Below, piece by piece: positions 35,609-43,720 of a stretch of DNA of 64,000 bases. Location: positions 186,001-250,000 of the forward strand of contig NZ_JAGEOJ010000016.1 in NCBI RefSeq assembly GCF_017573505.1, read 5' to 3'. Both the position numbers and the translations under genes were made by a program. Origin of the DNA: Actinomadura barringtoniae. GTDB taxonomy: Bacteria; Actinomycetota; Actinomycetes; Streptosporangiales; Streptosporangiaceae. Positions within the stretch are counted from its first letter, which is position 1; every line of letters starts with the position of its first letter. The notes below the pieces were generated by a model. It saw nothing but the letters and a program-made list of their open reading frames with translations, had not been told where the DNA came from and ran no database searches.

Positions 35609-37327
35609 TCAGCGGATGACGATCTCTTCCGGGAGGTGCAGCCGGGCCATCACCCGGCCCGCCCGGCGCGGCACCCGGCGGTGGTTCAGCAGCGAGACGC
35701 CGATCATGACGGCGAACGTCACCGGGACGATGGCCATGGCGGGCTGCGCGAGGATCGCGGCGGCCCAGCCGTCCCAGGGACCGCCGAACAGCCACGCGAC
35801 GCCCGCGGCGACCGCGAGGCCGCCGCCGACCACCAGGCCCGCGCCCGCGCCGAGCGCCGTCAGCCGGCGCCACCAGATGCCGAGGACGAGCAGCGGGCAC
35901 AGGGAGCAGGCCGAGACCGTGAGCGCCAGCGTGACCAGCCCGGCGGCGCCGAGCGGCCCGACCTTGGACACCATGGTCAGCGGCACGGCGAGGGCGATCA
36001 GCGCGCCGATGCGGAACGCGCGGACCCCGCCGCGTAGCAGGCACTGCGAGATGGTCCCGGCGATGGTCACCACGATCCCGCAGGAGGTGGAGATGAACGC
36101 GGCGAACGCCCCGGCCGCCACCAGCCCGGTGAGCAGCACGCCCGCGAGTCCGGGTGCGAGGCGTTGCGGCAGCATGAGGATCGTCGCGTCGGTGTCGCCG
36201 GTCATCAGCAGGTCGGGCGTGTAGAGCCGTCCCAGCGCCCCGTACATCGCGGGGAAGACGTAGAACAGCGACAGCAGCACCGGCACCATCGCGGCCGTCC
36301 GCCTGGCCGCGCGGCCGCAGCGGTCGGTGTAGAACCGCATGAGGATGTGCGGCAGCCCCATCGTGCCGAGCAGCACGCCGAGCAGCGCCGAGTAGGTGGC
36401 GAACAGCCCGTGTTCCTGGTCGCGGCCGAACGGCATGGCCCAGGTGTGACCGTCCTGCACGGGAAGGCGTTCGGCATGCGGCACCGGCGCGCCCTCGGGG
36501 AAGACGAGCGCGGTCCCCTTGCCCAGCGAGTGCTTGCCGACGGCCAGGGCCACGTCGTCGCCGTCATGATCGTCGCCGTCCAGCAGCCCGTGCACCTGGG
36601 CCGTGGTGTCGTCGGGCACGTACACGATGACGTCGGCCTGCACGCTGACGGTGGTGTCGCGGTCGAACGAGGGCAGCTGCCGCCCGGTCGGGTCGTCCCC
36701 GCCGTCCAGGTGCCACATCGTCAGCAGCGCGACGGCGGGCACGGCGACCGCGACCAGCTTCACCCAGTACTGCACGCCCTGCACGACGGTGATGCTGCGC
36801 ATCCCGCCTGACAGCACGAGCAGGAGGACGACGCCGACGACGACCGCCCAGCCGACCCACATCGGCGCGCCGGTCAGCACGCGCAGGGTGACGCCGGCGC
36901 CCTGGAACTGCGGCAGCAGGTAGAACCAGCCGATTACGCAGACGCACCCGCTCACGACCCGCCGCACGGTGAGCGACCCGAGCCGCCACTCGGCGAAGTC
37001 GGAGATCGTGTAGGCGCCCGAACGGCGCAGCGGCGCGGTCACGAACGCCAGCAGCAGCACGTAGCCGGCGGCGGCGCCGATCGGCAGCCAGAGCATGTCG
37101 GCGCCGTAGGCGAGCACCAGCCCGGCGGTGCCGAGGAACGCGGCGGCGGAGATGTACTCGCTGCTGATCGCCGAGGCGTTCCACGCCGGGGACACCCCGC
37201 GCGAGGCGACCAGGAAGTCGGAGGTGGTGTGCGCGGGTCGGCGGCGCCCGTACGAGCCGACCACGCCCATCATGCCGAGCACGGCGACCAGCGCGGTGAG
37301 CGCGGCCGCGACGACCATGACGATCAC
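35609..37327 (-). CDS. Sodium:solute symporter (SSS family)
   Basis: 572 residues, 13 or so membrane segments. HTTSDFLVASRGVSPAWNASAISSEYISAAAFLG is the N-terminal SSS hallmark (read here in two parts) with SGAYTISDFAEWR following, as in acetate and pyruvate permeases (ActP/MctC). An Asp/His-rich extracellular loop (about 265-320, with DGDDHDGDD) is typical of the actinobacterial type. The GTG overlaps the DUF485 stop as GTGA. The LytS-LytTR pair upstream in the same direction suggests induction by its own substrate. Confidence 0.88.
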   Translation of the reverse strand: MIVMVVAAALTALVAVLGMMGVVGSYGRRRPAHTTSDFLVASRGVSPAWNASAISSEYISAAAFLGTAGLVLAYGADMLWLPIGAAAGYVLLLAFVTAPLRRSGAYTISDFAEWRLGSLTVRRVVSGCVCVIGWFYLLPQFQGAGVTLRVLTGAPMWVGWAVVVGVVLLLVLSGGMRSITVVQGVQYWVKLVAVAVPAVALLTMWHLDGGDDPTGRQLPSFDRDTTVSVQADVIVYVPDDTTAQVHGLLDGDDHDGDDVALAVGKHSLGKGTALVFPEGAPVPHAERLPVQDGHTWAMPFGRDQEHGLFATYSALLGVLLGTMGLPHILMRFYTDRCGRAARRTAAMVPVLLSLFYVFPAMYGALGRLYTPDLLMTGDTDATILMLPQRLAPGLAGVLLTGLVAAGAFAAFISTSCGIVVTIAGTISQCLLRGGVRAFRIGALIALAVPLTMVSKVGPLGAAGLVTLALTVSACSLCPLLVLGIWWRRLTALGAGAGLVVGGGLAVAAGVAWLFGGPWDGWAAAILAQPAMAIVPVTFAVMIGVSLLNHRRVPRRAGRVMARLHLPEEIVIR

Positions 37328-37752
37328 GAACGGTCCACCAGCCGGGCGAACTCGCGCTCGGTGCGCTCGGCCTGCCGCAGGTGCCGTGCCGCCGCCGCGA
37401 TCCACAGCGGCTGCACGAACAGCGCGAGGCCGAGCCAGGGCAGTGGCACCCCGTACAGCCGCGACCGGCACAGCGCCGGCATCGTCATCAGCAGCAGCGG
37501 CAGGCCGATGACGACGGCGGTCACGATGGCGAGCGTGAGCAGCGCGGTGCGCAGCTGCGCCCGGATCAGCGACCGGACGAAGACCGCGCCGAGCTCGGTG
37601 TGCTCGTCCAGCTCCTGCGCCATCGTCCAGCGCGCCTCGCGCCCGCAGTCGGGCATCGCCGAGGACGCCGCCGAACGTGCCCAGCGCGTGCGCGGGTTCG
37701 CCACGACGACGCGGCGCGCCGCGTTCCCCACGGCCGTGCGCGCGTCACTCAT
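37324..37752 (-). CDS. DUF485-type small membrane partner of the symporter
   Basis: 142 residues. Two central membrane helices (LLTLAIVTAVVIGLPLLLM and LPWLGLALFVQPLWIAAAA) and charged ends, the pattern of DUF485 proteins encoded next to acetate permease genes. The N-terminal 50 residues are basic. Overlaps the LytTR gene by eight bases and the symporter by four. Probably assembles with or stabilises the symporter. Confidence 0.72.
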   Translation of the reverse strand: MSDARTAVGNAARRVVVANPRTRWARSAASSAMPDCGREARWTMAQELDEHTELGAVFVRSLIRAQLRTALLTLAIVTAVVIGLPLLLMTMPALCRSRLYGVPLPWLGLALFVQPLWIAAAARHLRQAERTEREFARLVDRS

Positions 37753-38641
37753 CGTCGTCCGCCTGGTCGTCGAGACCGTCGCGGCCGTTCGTGTCGTGGC
37801 GGCCGTTCGAGCCGCCCGGGTCGTGGCGGCCGTTGTGGCCGTTCGGGTCGCTCCGGTCGTTCTGGTCGCTCGGGTCGTTCTGGTCGACGTGCCGGAAGCG
37901 GCGGACGAGCAGGTCGCGCACCTCACGGGTGTGGCGGCGGCTGACCGGCAGCAGCTCGGAGCCGACCTGGACGGCGGCGCGGCCCTGGTCGAAGCGCAGT
38001 TCGCTGATGTGCGCCGAGGCGACCAGCGTGCTGCGGTGTATGCGGATGAACCCGGCCGCCTCCCAGCGCTTTTCGAGCGAGGCGAGCGGCATGCGGACCA
38101 GGTAGCTGCCGTCGCCGGTGTGCAGCCGGACATAGTCGCCCTGCGCCTCGACGTAGGTCACCGCGCGGCGCGACACCAGCCGGGTGCGCCCGCCGAGCTC
38201 GACCGGGACCATCTCGTCCTGGGCGCGCCGGGGCGGGCCGCCGTCGTCGCTCTGCGTGCCGCGGTGCACCGCCTCGTCCACCCTGCGCACCGCCTCGGCG
38301 AGCCGTTCGGGCCGCACCGGTTTCAGCAGGTAGTCGAGCGCGCCCAGCTCGTACGCGGCGACCGCGCAGTCGTCGTGCGCGGTCACGAACACCACCTCGG
38401 GCGGTGTCGCGAACCCGGTCAGCAGCCGGGTGAAGTCCAGGCCGTCCAGCCCCGGCATCCGGATGTCGAGGAAGACCGCGTCCAGGCGTTCACCGGCGAC
38501 CAGCATGCGGCTCAGATCGCGCAGCGCGGCGGCGGCGTCACCGGCGCCGCCGACCCGTTCGATCCGCGGATCCTCGCGCAGCAGGTAGAGCAGCTCCTCC
38601 AGTGCGGGGACTTCGTCGTCGACGGCCAGGACGCGCAGCAT
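37745..38641 (-). CDS. LytTR-family response regulator
   Basis: 298 residues. Receiver domain (about 1-120; acidic VDDE, phosphorylated Asp in VFLDIRMPGLDG, Lys in DYLLKPV), then a LytTR DNA-binding domain (about 150-250; RAVTYVEAQGDYVRLHT, FIRIHRSTLV). The last ~45 residues are a low-complexity Asp/Asn/Gly/His/Arg tail built from repeats such as SDQNDRSDPNGHNGRHD. The ATG is chosen for AAGG eight bases upstream and the family start MLRVLAVDDE. Controls, by location, the DUF485-symporter genes it overlaps. Confidence 0.92.
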   Translation of the reverse strand: MLRVLAVDDEVPALEELLYLLREDPRIERVGGAGDAAAALRDLSRMLVAGERLDAVFLDIRMPGLDGLDFTRLLTGFATPPEVVFVTAHDDCAVAAYELGALDYLLKPVRPERLAEAVRRVDEAVHRGTQSDDGGPPRRAQDEMVPVELGGRTRLVSRRAVTYVEAQGDYVRLHTGDGSYLVRMPLASLEKRWEAAGFIRIHRSTLVASAHISELRFDQGRAAVQVGSELLPVSRRHTREVRDLLVRRFRHVDQNDPSDQNDRSDPNGHNGRHDPGGSNGRHDTNGRDGLDDQADDDE

Positions 38642-38766
38642 AAAGACGACCTTGCCTTGATTACTGTCCGTCCGCAATCAGTTTCGCTAAGTAAGTGGGA
38701 TTGTCCTCGCACGTCAGGGGGCCTTTTGACCTCAGATGACCTCACTTGAGAGGTCCTTCCGTGGTC

Positions 38767-38830
38767 AGTCCGGGCCGGTCCGGGCCGGTCCGGGCCGGTC
38801 CGGGCCGGTCCGGGCCGGGCCGGTCCGGGG
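38767..38830. repeat. 10-bp tandem repeat between the LytS and LytTR genes
   Basis: CGGGCCGGTC repeated exactly four times (38771-38810), with partial copies on both sides, immediately after the kinase stop codon. Each unit is nearly palindromic (GGCC core). The same arrays could vary in copy number by slippage. Confidence 0.9.
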
Positions 38831-40162
38831 TCAGTCCGGGAAGACGCCGGGACGGTACTTGGGCACGCGCAGGTTGACCTTGGTGCCGGCGCCGAGCGCG
38901 GTCTCGACCGTGAGGCCGTACTCGTCGCCGTACACCTGGCGCATCCGCTCATCGACGTTCGCCAGCCCGATCCCGGCTCCCGCGCCGGCCCGCCGCTCGC
39001 GCGCGGTCGTCCGGGCCCGGCCGGTGTCGCGGCCGCCGCCCGGCCCGGCGAGGATCTCGCCCAGCCGCTCGGGGTCCATGCCGACGCCGTCGTCCTCGAC
39101 ACTGATCGCCGCCTCCGCGCCCGCGTCGCGCGCCACGATCTGGATGTGGAACGACTCGCGGGCGCCCTCCATGCCGTGCCGGATCGAGTTCTCCACCAGC
39201 GGCTGCAGGGACAGGAACGGGACGGCGACCGGGAGCACCTCGGGCGCGACCTCGACGCTGAACTGCAGCCGTTCGCCGAACCGGGCACGTTCCAGCAGCA
39301 GGTAGCGGTCGATCGAGCGCAGCTCGTCGGCGAGCGTGGTGAAGTCGCGCGGGTTGCGGAACGAGTAGCGCGCGAAGTCGGCGAAGTCCAGCAGCAGTTC
39401 GCGGGCGCGCTCGGGGTCGGTGCGGACGAACGAGGCGATCGTGGTGAGCGAGTTGTAGACGAAGTGCGGCGAGATCTGGGCGCGCAGGGCCCGCATCTCG
39501 GCCTCGGCCAGGCGCGTACGGGAGGAGTCGAGCTCGGCCAGCTCCAGCTGGCTGGACACCCAGCGGGCCACCTCGCCGACGGCGCGCACGCGGGCCGCCG
39601 ACGCCCCCGGGCCGTACGCGGTGAGCGCGCCGACCACCCGGCCCTCGACGGTGAGCGGCGCGACCATCGCCACCCGGATGCGGCACAGCGGGTCGTCGCA
39701 GGCGAGCACGCCCGGCGCCACGACCCGCGGGCGGCCGGAGGCGAGCGCGGGCTGCGCGTGCACGAGCGCCGTCTCCGAGTGCAGGTCGCCGCCCGCGCCG
39801 TCCCAGACCAGCAGGCGGCCGAGGCCGGTGTCACCGGACGCGCCGTCCTTGCCGTCCGCCTCTTCGGAGTCGTCCGGGTCGCCGGGATCGGAGTGGTGCA
39901 CCGAGACCAGCGCGACCGCCTCGGCGCCGAGCAGCACGCGCAGGTGCCGAGCGGACTTGCGGGCGGACTCGCGGGTGAGGCCCGCGCGCAGCGACGGCGA
40001 GGCCCGGGAGATGGTGTGGAGCGTCGCGAACGTCGCCTCGTCGGCCAAGGTGCCGAACCCGTGACGCCGCGACCGCAGCCAGCGGCGCGTCGCGGAGAAC
40101 CCCAGAGCCGAGGCCGCGGCGACGCCGCACGCCGCCACATCAAGCACGGACGGTACGATCAC
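38831..40162 (-). CDS. LytS/YehU-type sensor histidine kinase
   Basis: 443 residues. A short N-terminal hydrophobic segment, a GAF-like sensor (about 50-200) with a DPGDPDDSEEADGKDG acidic loop, then the His_kinase domain with LRAQISPHFVYNSLTTI (phospho-His) and the ATPase motifs PLVENSIRHGME and GIGLANVDERM. Only one membrane segment, so the signal is likely cytoplasmic. Partner of the LytTR regulator 190 bases downstream; in other bacteria such pairs sense pyruvate or acetate and drive uptake genes. The ligand here is inferred. Confidence 0.9.
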   Translation of the reverse strand: MIVPSVLDVAACGVAAASALGFSATRRWLRSRRHGFGTLADEATFATLHTISRASPSLRAGLTRESARKSARHLRVLLGAEAVALVSVHHSDPGDPDDSEEADGKDGASGDTGLGRLLVWDGAGGDLHSETALVHAQPALASGRPRVVAPGVLACDDPLCRIRVAMVAPLTVEGRVVGALTAYGPGASAARVRAVGEVARWVSSQLELAELDSSRTRLAEAEMRALRAQISPHFVYNSLTTIASFVRTDPERARELLLDFADFARYSFRNPRDFTTLADELRSIDRYLLLERARFGERLQFSVEVAPEVLPVAVPFLSLQPLVENSIRHGMEGARESFHIQIVARDAGAEAAISVEDDGVGMDPERLGEILAGPGGGRDTGRARTTARERRAGAGAGIGLANVDERMRQVYGDEYGLTVETALGAGTKVNLRVPKYRPGVFPD

Positions 40163-40284
40163 GACAACCCACGGTAATGCTCACCGGCCCCACTGGGCAG
40201 GGCGAATCGCAAGATGTGAACCGTTCATGCCGCGAGACGGTCAGAGCGATGGTCAGACGAACGTACCGGTGAAGGGGCCGGCGG

Positions 40285-40926
40285 CTAGAGGGGCGGGGCC
40301 TCGTTCTCGTCCTCCTGGTAGGAGTAACGCTGCTCGCGCCAGGGGTCGGCGACGTTGTGGTAGCCGCGTTCCTCCCAGAAGCCCCGGCGGTCCTTGACCA
40401 GGTACTCCACGCCCCGCACCCACTTGACGCTCTTCCACGCGTACAGGTGCGGCACGACGATCCGGATCGGGAAGCCGTGGTCGGGGCTGAGCCGCTCCCC
40501 GTTGCGGTGGGTGGCGAACAGCGTGCCCTCGGCCAGGAAGTCGCTCATCCGGATGTTGGCGCTGTAGCCGTACTCCGCCCAGACCATCACGTGCGTCACG
40601 TCCGGGGCGGGCGGGGCGGCCTCCACGATCGAGACGCCGGAGATCCCCTCCCACTCGTTGTCGGGGATCGTGAACTTGGTGACGCAGTGGAAATCGGCGA
40701 CGGTCCTGGTGTGCGGCAGCCGCTCGAACTCGTCCCAGGTCCACCGGTGGTGCTCGCCCGACTCGGTCTCGCCGAACACCCGGAAGTCCCAGGTCTTGGG
40801 ACGGAACTTGGGGACCGGCCCGTAGTGCAGCACCGGCCAGCCGCGCGGTACGTACTGCCCTGGCGGGAGCTGCTTGCCGGGTGGCGTCTCGGGTGGTGTC
40901 TCGGGTGTCGACATGACCCGGGACAT
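40285..40926 (-). CDS. SUOX-type molybdopterin-dependent oxidoreductase
   Basis: 213 residues, one molybdopterin domain without heme or dimerisation domains. The Mo-coordinating Cys is in TVADFHCVTKFT, with WEGISGVSIVEAA and NGERLSPDHGFPIRIVVP after it. No Tat signal is visible, so it should be cytoplasmic; related to YedY/MsrP catalytic subunits but without the membrane partner. The ATG at 40926 is likely; starts at 40914 and 40953 are possible. Physiological substrate unknown. Confidence 0.85.
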   Translation of the reverse strand: MSRVMSTPETPPETPPGKQLPPGQYVPRGWPVLHYGPVPKFRPKTWDFRVFGETESGEHHRWTWDEFERLPHTRTVADFHCVTKFTIPDNEWEGISGVSIVEAAPPAPDVTHVMVWAEYGYSANIRMSDFLAEGTLFATHRNGERLSPDHGFPIRIVVPHLYAWKSVKWVRGVEYLVKDRRGFWEERGYHNVADPWREQRYSYQEDENEAPPL

Positions 40927-41004
40927 ACTGCCACCCGGCGTGAGCTGAGCCATATTCGGGGCCGCCTCCCCGCGCACCGTGCACCATGCGTTACGCTGAG
41001 GTCC

Positions 41005-41073
41005 ATGCGCAACGTCGTGTACTTCTTTTGGTATGACCGGCCCGGGAGGCTGGTCTGCCAGACGCTGCGCTGA
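41005..41073 (+). CDS. Aromatic leader peptide of the DAHP synthase attenuator
   Basis: 22 residues, MRNVVYFFWYDRPGRLVCQT plus two more. Codons 6-10 read Tyr-Phe-Phe-Trp-Tyr, five aromatic codons in a row, followed 18 bases after the stop by a strong terminator. Ribosomes short of charged aromatic tRNAs should stall there and prevent termination before the DAHP synthase gene. Short GAGG three bases before the ATG. A comparable leader (AroR) is known in Corynebacterium glutamicum, as I recall. Confidence 0.85.
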   Translation: MRNVVYFFWYDRPGRLVCQTLR

Positions 41074-41124
41074 CAGACCACAAGGCGAAGAGCCCCGGGC
41101 CGCTACGGCCCGGGGCTTTCGTCG
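41051..41124 (+). terminator. Attenuator: pause hairpin and terminator before the DAHP synthase gene
   Basis: TGGTCTG (41051-41057) can pair with CAGACCA (41074-41080) across the end of the leader peptide. The terminator stem AGCCCCGGGCCG / CGGCCCGGGGCT (41091-41102 / 41106-41117) is perfect and followed by TTCGTCGTTT. GGCCCGGG at 41039-41046, just past the aromatic codons, is complementary to 41094-41101 in the terminator's first arm, giving an alternative pairing. This is the layout of ribosome-mediated attenuation. Confidence 0.85.
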
Positions 41125-41198
41125 TTTCAGGGGCCCGCCGGGTGGAGGCACCCGCCCACGGGACATCGGGATTTCGGGATGAGGAAGAGGCAACGATC

Positions 41199-42239
41199 AT
41201 GGTGGTAGTCATGGCCCCGGAGGCCAGCGAAGCCGATATCCAGGCCGTCGTCTCACTGGTCGAGACGGCGGGCGGCGACGCGTTCGTCAGCCGCGGGGTG
41301 GAGCGCACCATCATCGGGCTCGTCGGCGACGTGCAGCAGTTCGGCTCGCTCAACCTGCGCGGCATGCGCGGCGTCACCGACGTGGTGCGGATCTCCGTGC
41401 CGTACAAGCTCGTCAGCCGCGAGCACCACGCCGAGCGGTCGGTCGTCCGGGTCGGCGGGGTGCCGATCGGGCCGGGCACGATGACACTGATCGCCGGGCC
41501 GTGCGCGGTCGAGACGCCCGAGCAGACGCTGCTCGCGGCGCAGATGGCGCAGGCCGCGGGCGCGACGCTGCTGCGCGGCGGCGCGTTCAAGCCGCGCACC
41601 TCGCCGTACGCCTTCCAGGGGCTCGGCGAGGCCGGGCTGAAGATCCTCGCCGACGTCCGGGAGGAGACCGGCATGCCGGTCGTCACCGAGGTCGTGGACG
41701 CAAACGACGTCGAGCTGGTCGCCTCGTACGCCGACATGCTCCAGATCGGCACCCGCAACGCGCAGAACTTCGCGCTGCTGCAGGCCGCCGGCGAGGCGGG
41801 CAAGCCGGTCATGCTGAAGCGCGGCATGAGCGGCACGATCGAGGAGTGGCTGATGTCCGCCGAGTACGTGGCGCAGCGCGGCAACCTCGACATCGTGCTG
41901 TGCGAGCGCGGCATCCGCACGTTCGAGAAGGCCACCCGCAACACCCTGGACATCTCCGCGGTCCCGGTCGCGCAGCGGCTCTCGCACCTGCCGGTGATCA
42001 TCGACCCGTCGCACTCGGGCGGCAGCCGCGACCTGGTCCTGCCGCTCACCCGCGCGGGCATCGCGGTCGGCGCGGACGGTGTGATCATCGACGTGCACCC
42101 GCACCCGGAGACCGCTCTGTGCGACGGCCCGCAGGCCCTCGTGGACGGCGACGTGCGCGAGCTCGCCAAGATCGTCCGGGACCTGCCCCCGCTCGTAGGC
42201 CGCACGCTCACGGGCACCCCCGACGGCGTCCCCGCCTAG
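41199..42239 (+). CDS. aroG: 3-deoxy-7-phosphoheptulonate (DAHP) synthase, type I-beta
   Basis: 346 residues. First step of aromatic amino acid synthesis: PEP plus erythrose 4-phosphate. An N-terminal ferredoxin-like regulatory domain (about 1-75) precedes the KDPG-type barrel with TLIAGPCAVETPEQ, RGGAFKPRTSPYAFQG, KRGMSGTIEEWL and VIIDPSHSGGSRD. This is the short type I-beta enzyme, not the type II enzyme of mycobacteria that occupies the same relative place. ATG with AGAGG upstream. Controlled by the attenuator in front of it. Confidence 0.94.
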   Translation: MVVVMAPEASEADIQAVVSLVETAGGDAFVSRGVERTIIGLVGDVQQFGSLNLRGMRGVTDVVRISVPYKLVSREHHAERSVVRVGGVPIGPGTMTLIAGPCAVETPEQTLLAAQMAQAAGATLLRGGAFKPRTSPYAFQGLGEAGLKILADVREETGMPVVTEVVDANDVELVASYADMLQIGTRNAQNFALLQAAGEAGKPVMLKRGMSGTIEEWLMSAEYVAQRGNLDIVLCERGIRTFEKATRNTLDISAVPVAQRLSHLPVIIDPSHSGGSRDLVLPLTRAGIAVGADGVIIDVHPHPETALCDGPQALVDGDVRELAKIVRDLPPLVGRTLTGTPDGVPA

Positions 42240-42351
42240 CCCGGCCCCGGTCCTCACCGGCCTTACCAGGCCTTTTCCTCATCCCGCGCCGTGATCACGG
42301 TGGACCGGCGACCCCGGTCGGTGGTCACGGCGGCTGGTAAGGTGACCAATC

Positions 42352-42393
42352 ATGAGCTACTGGACCCCGAACTGTGGCCCGCCCCGCTCCTGA
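42352..42393 (+). CDS. Possible 13-residue Tyr-Trp leader peptide
   Basis: MSYWTPNCGPPRS, with AAGGTGA seven bases before the ATG. Tyr and Trp are codons 3 and 4. The end of the peptide overlaps a GCCCCG/CGGGGC hairpin (42381-42386 / 42395-42400), and a second GC hairpin with one bulge lies around 42441-42463. Located 146 bases before a DMT transporter gene, 110 bases after the DAHP synthase gene. Suggests a second attenuator; inference. Confidence 0.5.
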   Translation: MSYWTPNCGPPRS

Positions 42394-42538
42394 CCGGGGC
42401 GCTGCGACTCTCACCCTGAGTTCCCTCTAGGCCCGGCGCGGCCCGCGCGTTGACAGCGCGGCCCTCTGCGCCCGGCCCGGTCCCAGCACGCCCCGGACCC
42501 GGATCCCTTTCCGATTCGAGTTCAGGAGCGTTCCTCCG

Positions 42539-43561
42539 TTGTCCGTACGTACTCTCATGCGCGCGCGAGCGCGCTACCTGAGCGTGGAACGAGCCGAAGG
42601 CGAAGTTTCGCGCTCAGATCGCGAAGCGATGTCGCGCTCGGCCCTTCCCGATTGGCTCCGAGCCGCCAGGCGAGGAGCCAGGTCGGGGAGGAGGTCCAAC
42701 ACAGCCGACATCCTGCTCGCGGCGTGCCTGTGGGGCACGACCGGGACCATCCGCACCTATGTCCCCGAGGCGTCCAACGTCTCGATCGCCGCCGTCCGCA
42801 TCGTGCTGGGCGGCCTGATCCTGCTGGCCGTCGCCGCGGGCACCGCGCGCGGCGCCGGCCTGCGGCGCCTGGTGTCCGCGCGGCGCAACTGGCCGCTGCT
42901 GGTGCTCGGCGCCGCCGCGATCGCGGTCTACCAGACGGCGTTCTTCAGCGCCGCCGCACGTACCGGCGTCGCGGTCGGCACGGTCGTCACCCTCGGCAGC
43001 GGGCCGGTGTTCACCGGGCTGCTCGGCCTGATCACCCGGCAGGCGGCGTTCACCCGGCGCTGGGGCCTGGCGACGGCCGGCGCGGTCGCCGGATGCGCCG
43101 CGCTGGTCGGCGGCGGGCAGGACGCCGGCGCCGACCCGGTCGGGATCGGCCTCGCGCTGCTGTCCGGCTTCTCCTACGCGGTGTACGCGACGATCACCTC
43201 CACGTTCATCTCGCGGGGCGAGGAGGACCGGGCCGTCGTCGGCGCGCTGTTCGGGATGGCGGCGGTCGTGCTGCTGCCCGTGCTGCTGGCGGGCTCGCCG
43301 GGCTGGACGCTGCACGGCACCGGCATGCTGATCGCGCTGTACCTCGGCGCGGTCACGACGACCGGCGGCTACCTGCTGTTCGCGCGGGGCCTGCGCACCA
43401 CGCCCGCGACGACGGCGACGACCCTCACGCTGGCCGAGCCCGCCGTCGCGGCGGTCCTGGGCCTGGCGGTCCTCGGCGAGCATCTCGGCGGGGTCGCGCT
43501 CTGCGGGCTGGCCTTGCTCGCGGGCAGTCTGGTCGTGCTGATGGCGCCTTCGCGCAGGTAG
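42539..43561 (+). CDS. EamA/DMT-family transporter with basic N-terminal extension
   Basis: 340 residues. Ten membrane helices in two EamA repeats starting ADILLAACLWGTTGTIRTYV and the second near VGIGLALLSGFSYAVYATI. The first ~55 residues are hydrophilic and Arg/Ser-rich, and their DNA (42590-42650) contains short palindromic runs such as TCGCGCTCAGATCGCGA, unlike the rest. TTG start with AGGAG ten bases upstream; the ATG at 42557 is an alternative. Placement behind a Tyr-Trp leader and after DAHP synthase suggests an aromatic amino acid exporter, unproven. Confidence 0.82.
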   Translation: MSVRTLMRARARYLSVERAEGEVSRSDREAMSRSALPDWLRAARRGARSGRRSNTADILLAACLWGTTGTIRTYVPEASNVSIAAVRIVLGGLILLAVAAGTARGAGLRRLVSARRNWPLLVLGAAAIAVYQTAFFSAAARTGVAVGTVVTLGSGPVFTGLLGLITRQAAFTRRWGLATAGAVAGCAALVGGGQDAGADPVGIGLALLSGFSYAVYATITSTFISRGEEDRAVVGALFGMAAVVLLPVLLAGSPGWTLHGTGMLIALYLGAVTTTGGYLLFARGLRTTPATTATTLTLAEPAVAAVLGLAVLGEHLGGVALCGLALLAGSLVVLMAPSRR

Positions 43562-43720
43562 CCGGCGGGACCACCGGAAGGGCCCCGGGCCCGAGCCGGG
43601 TCATGCCTCAGGCGTGACCCGCGGGCGGCCCGGGGCGCTTCCTGGACGTCGCCTGGGACCCGTCTCAGATCTAGTTGAAATTTCGCTCAGAACCACTCGC
43701 CAGAAGGGGTTCCGGCGAGG

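Noticed and set aside
38767..38830. CGGGCCGGTC array considered as a CRISPR or integration site
   Set aside because: No spacers, no integrase or attachment-like repeat elsewhere in the window.
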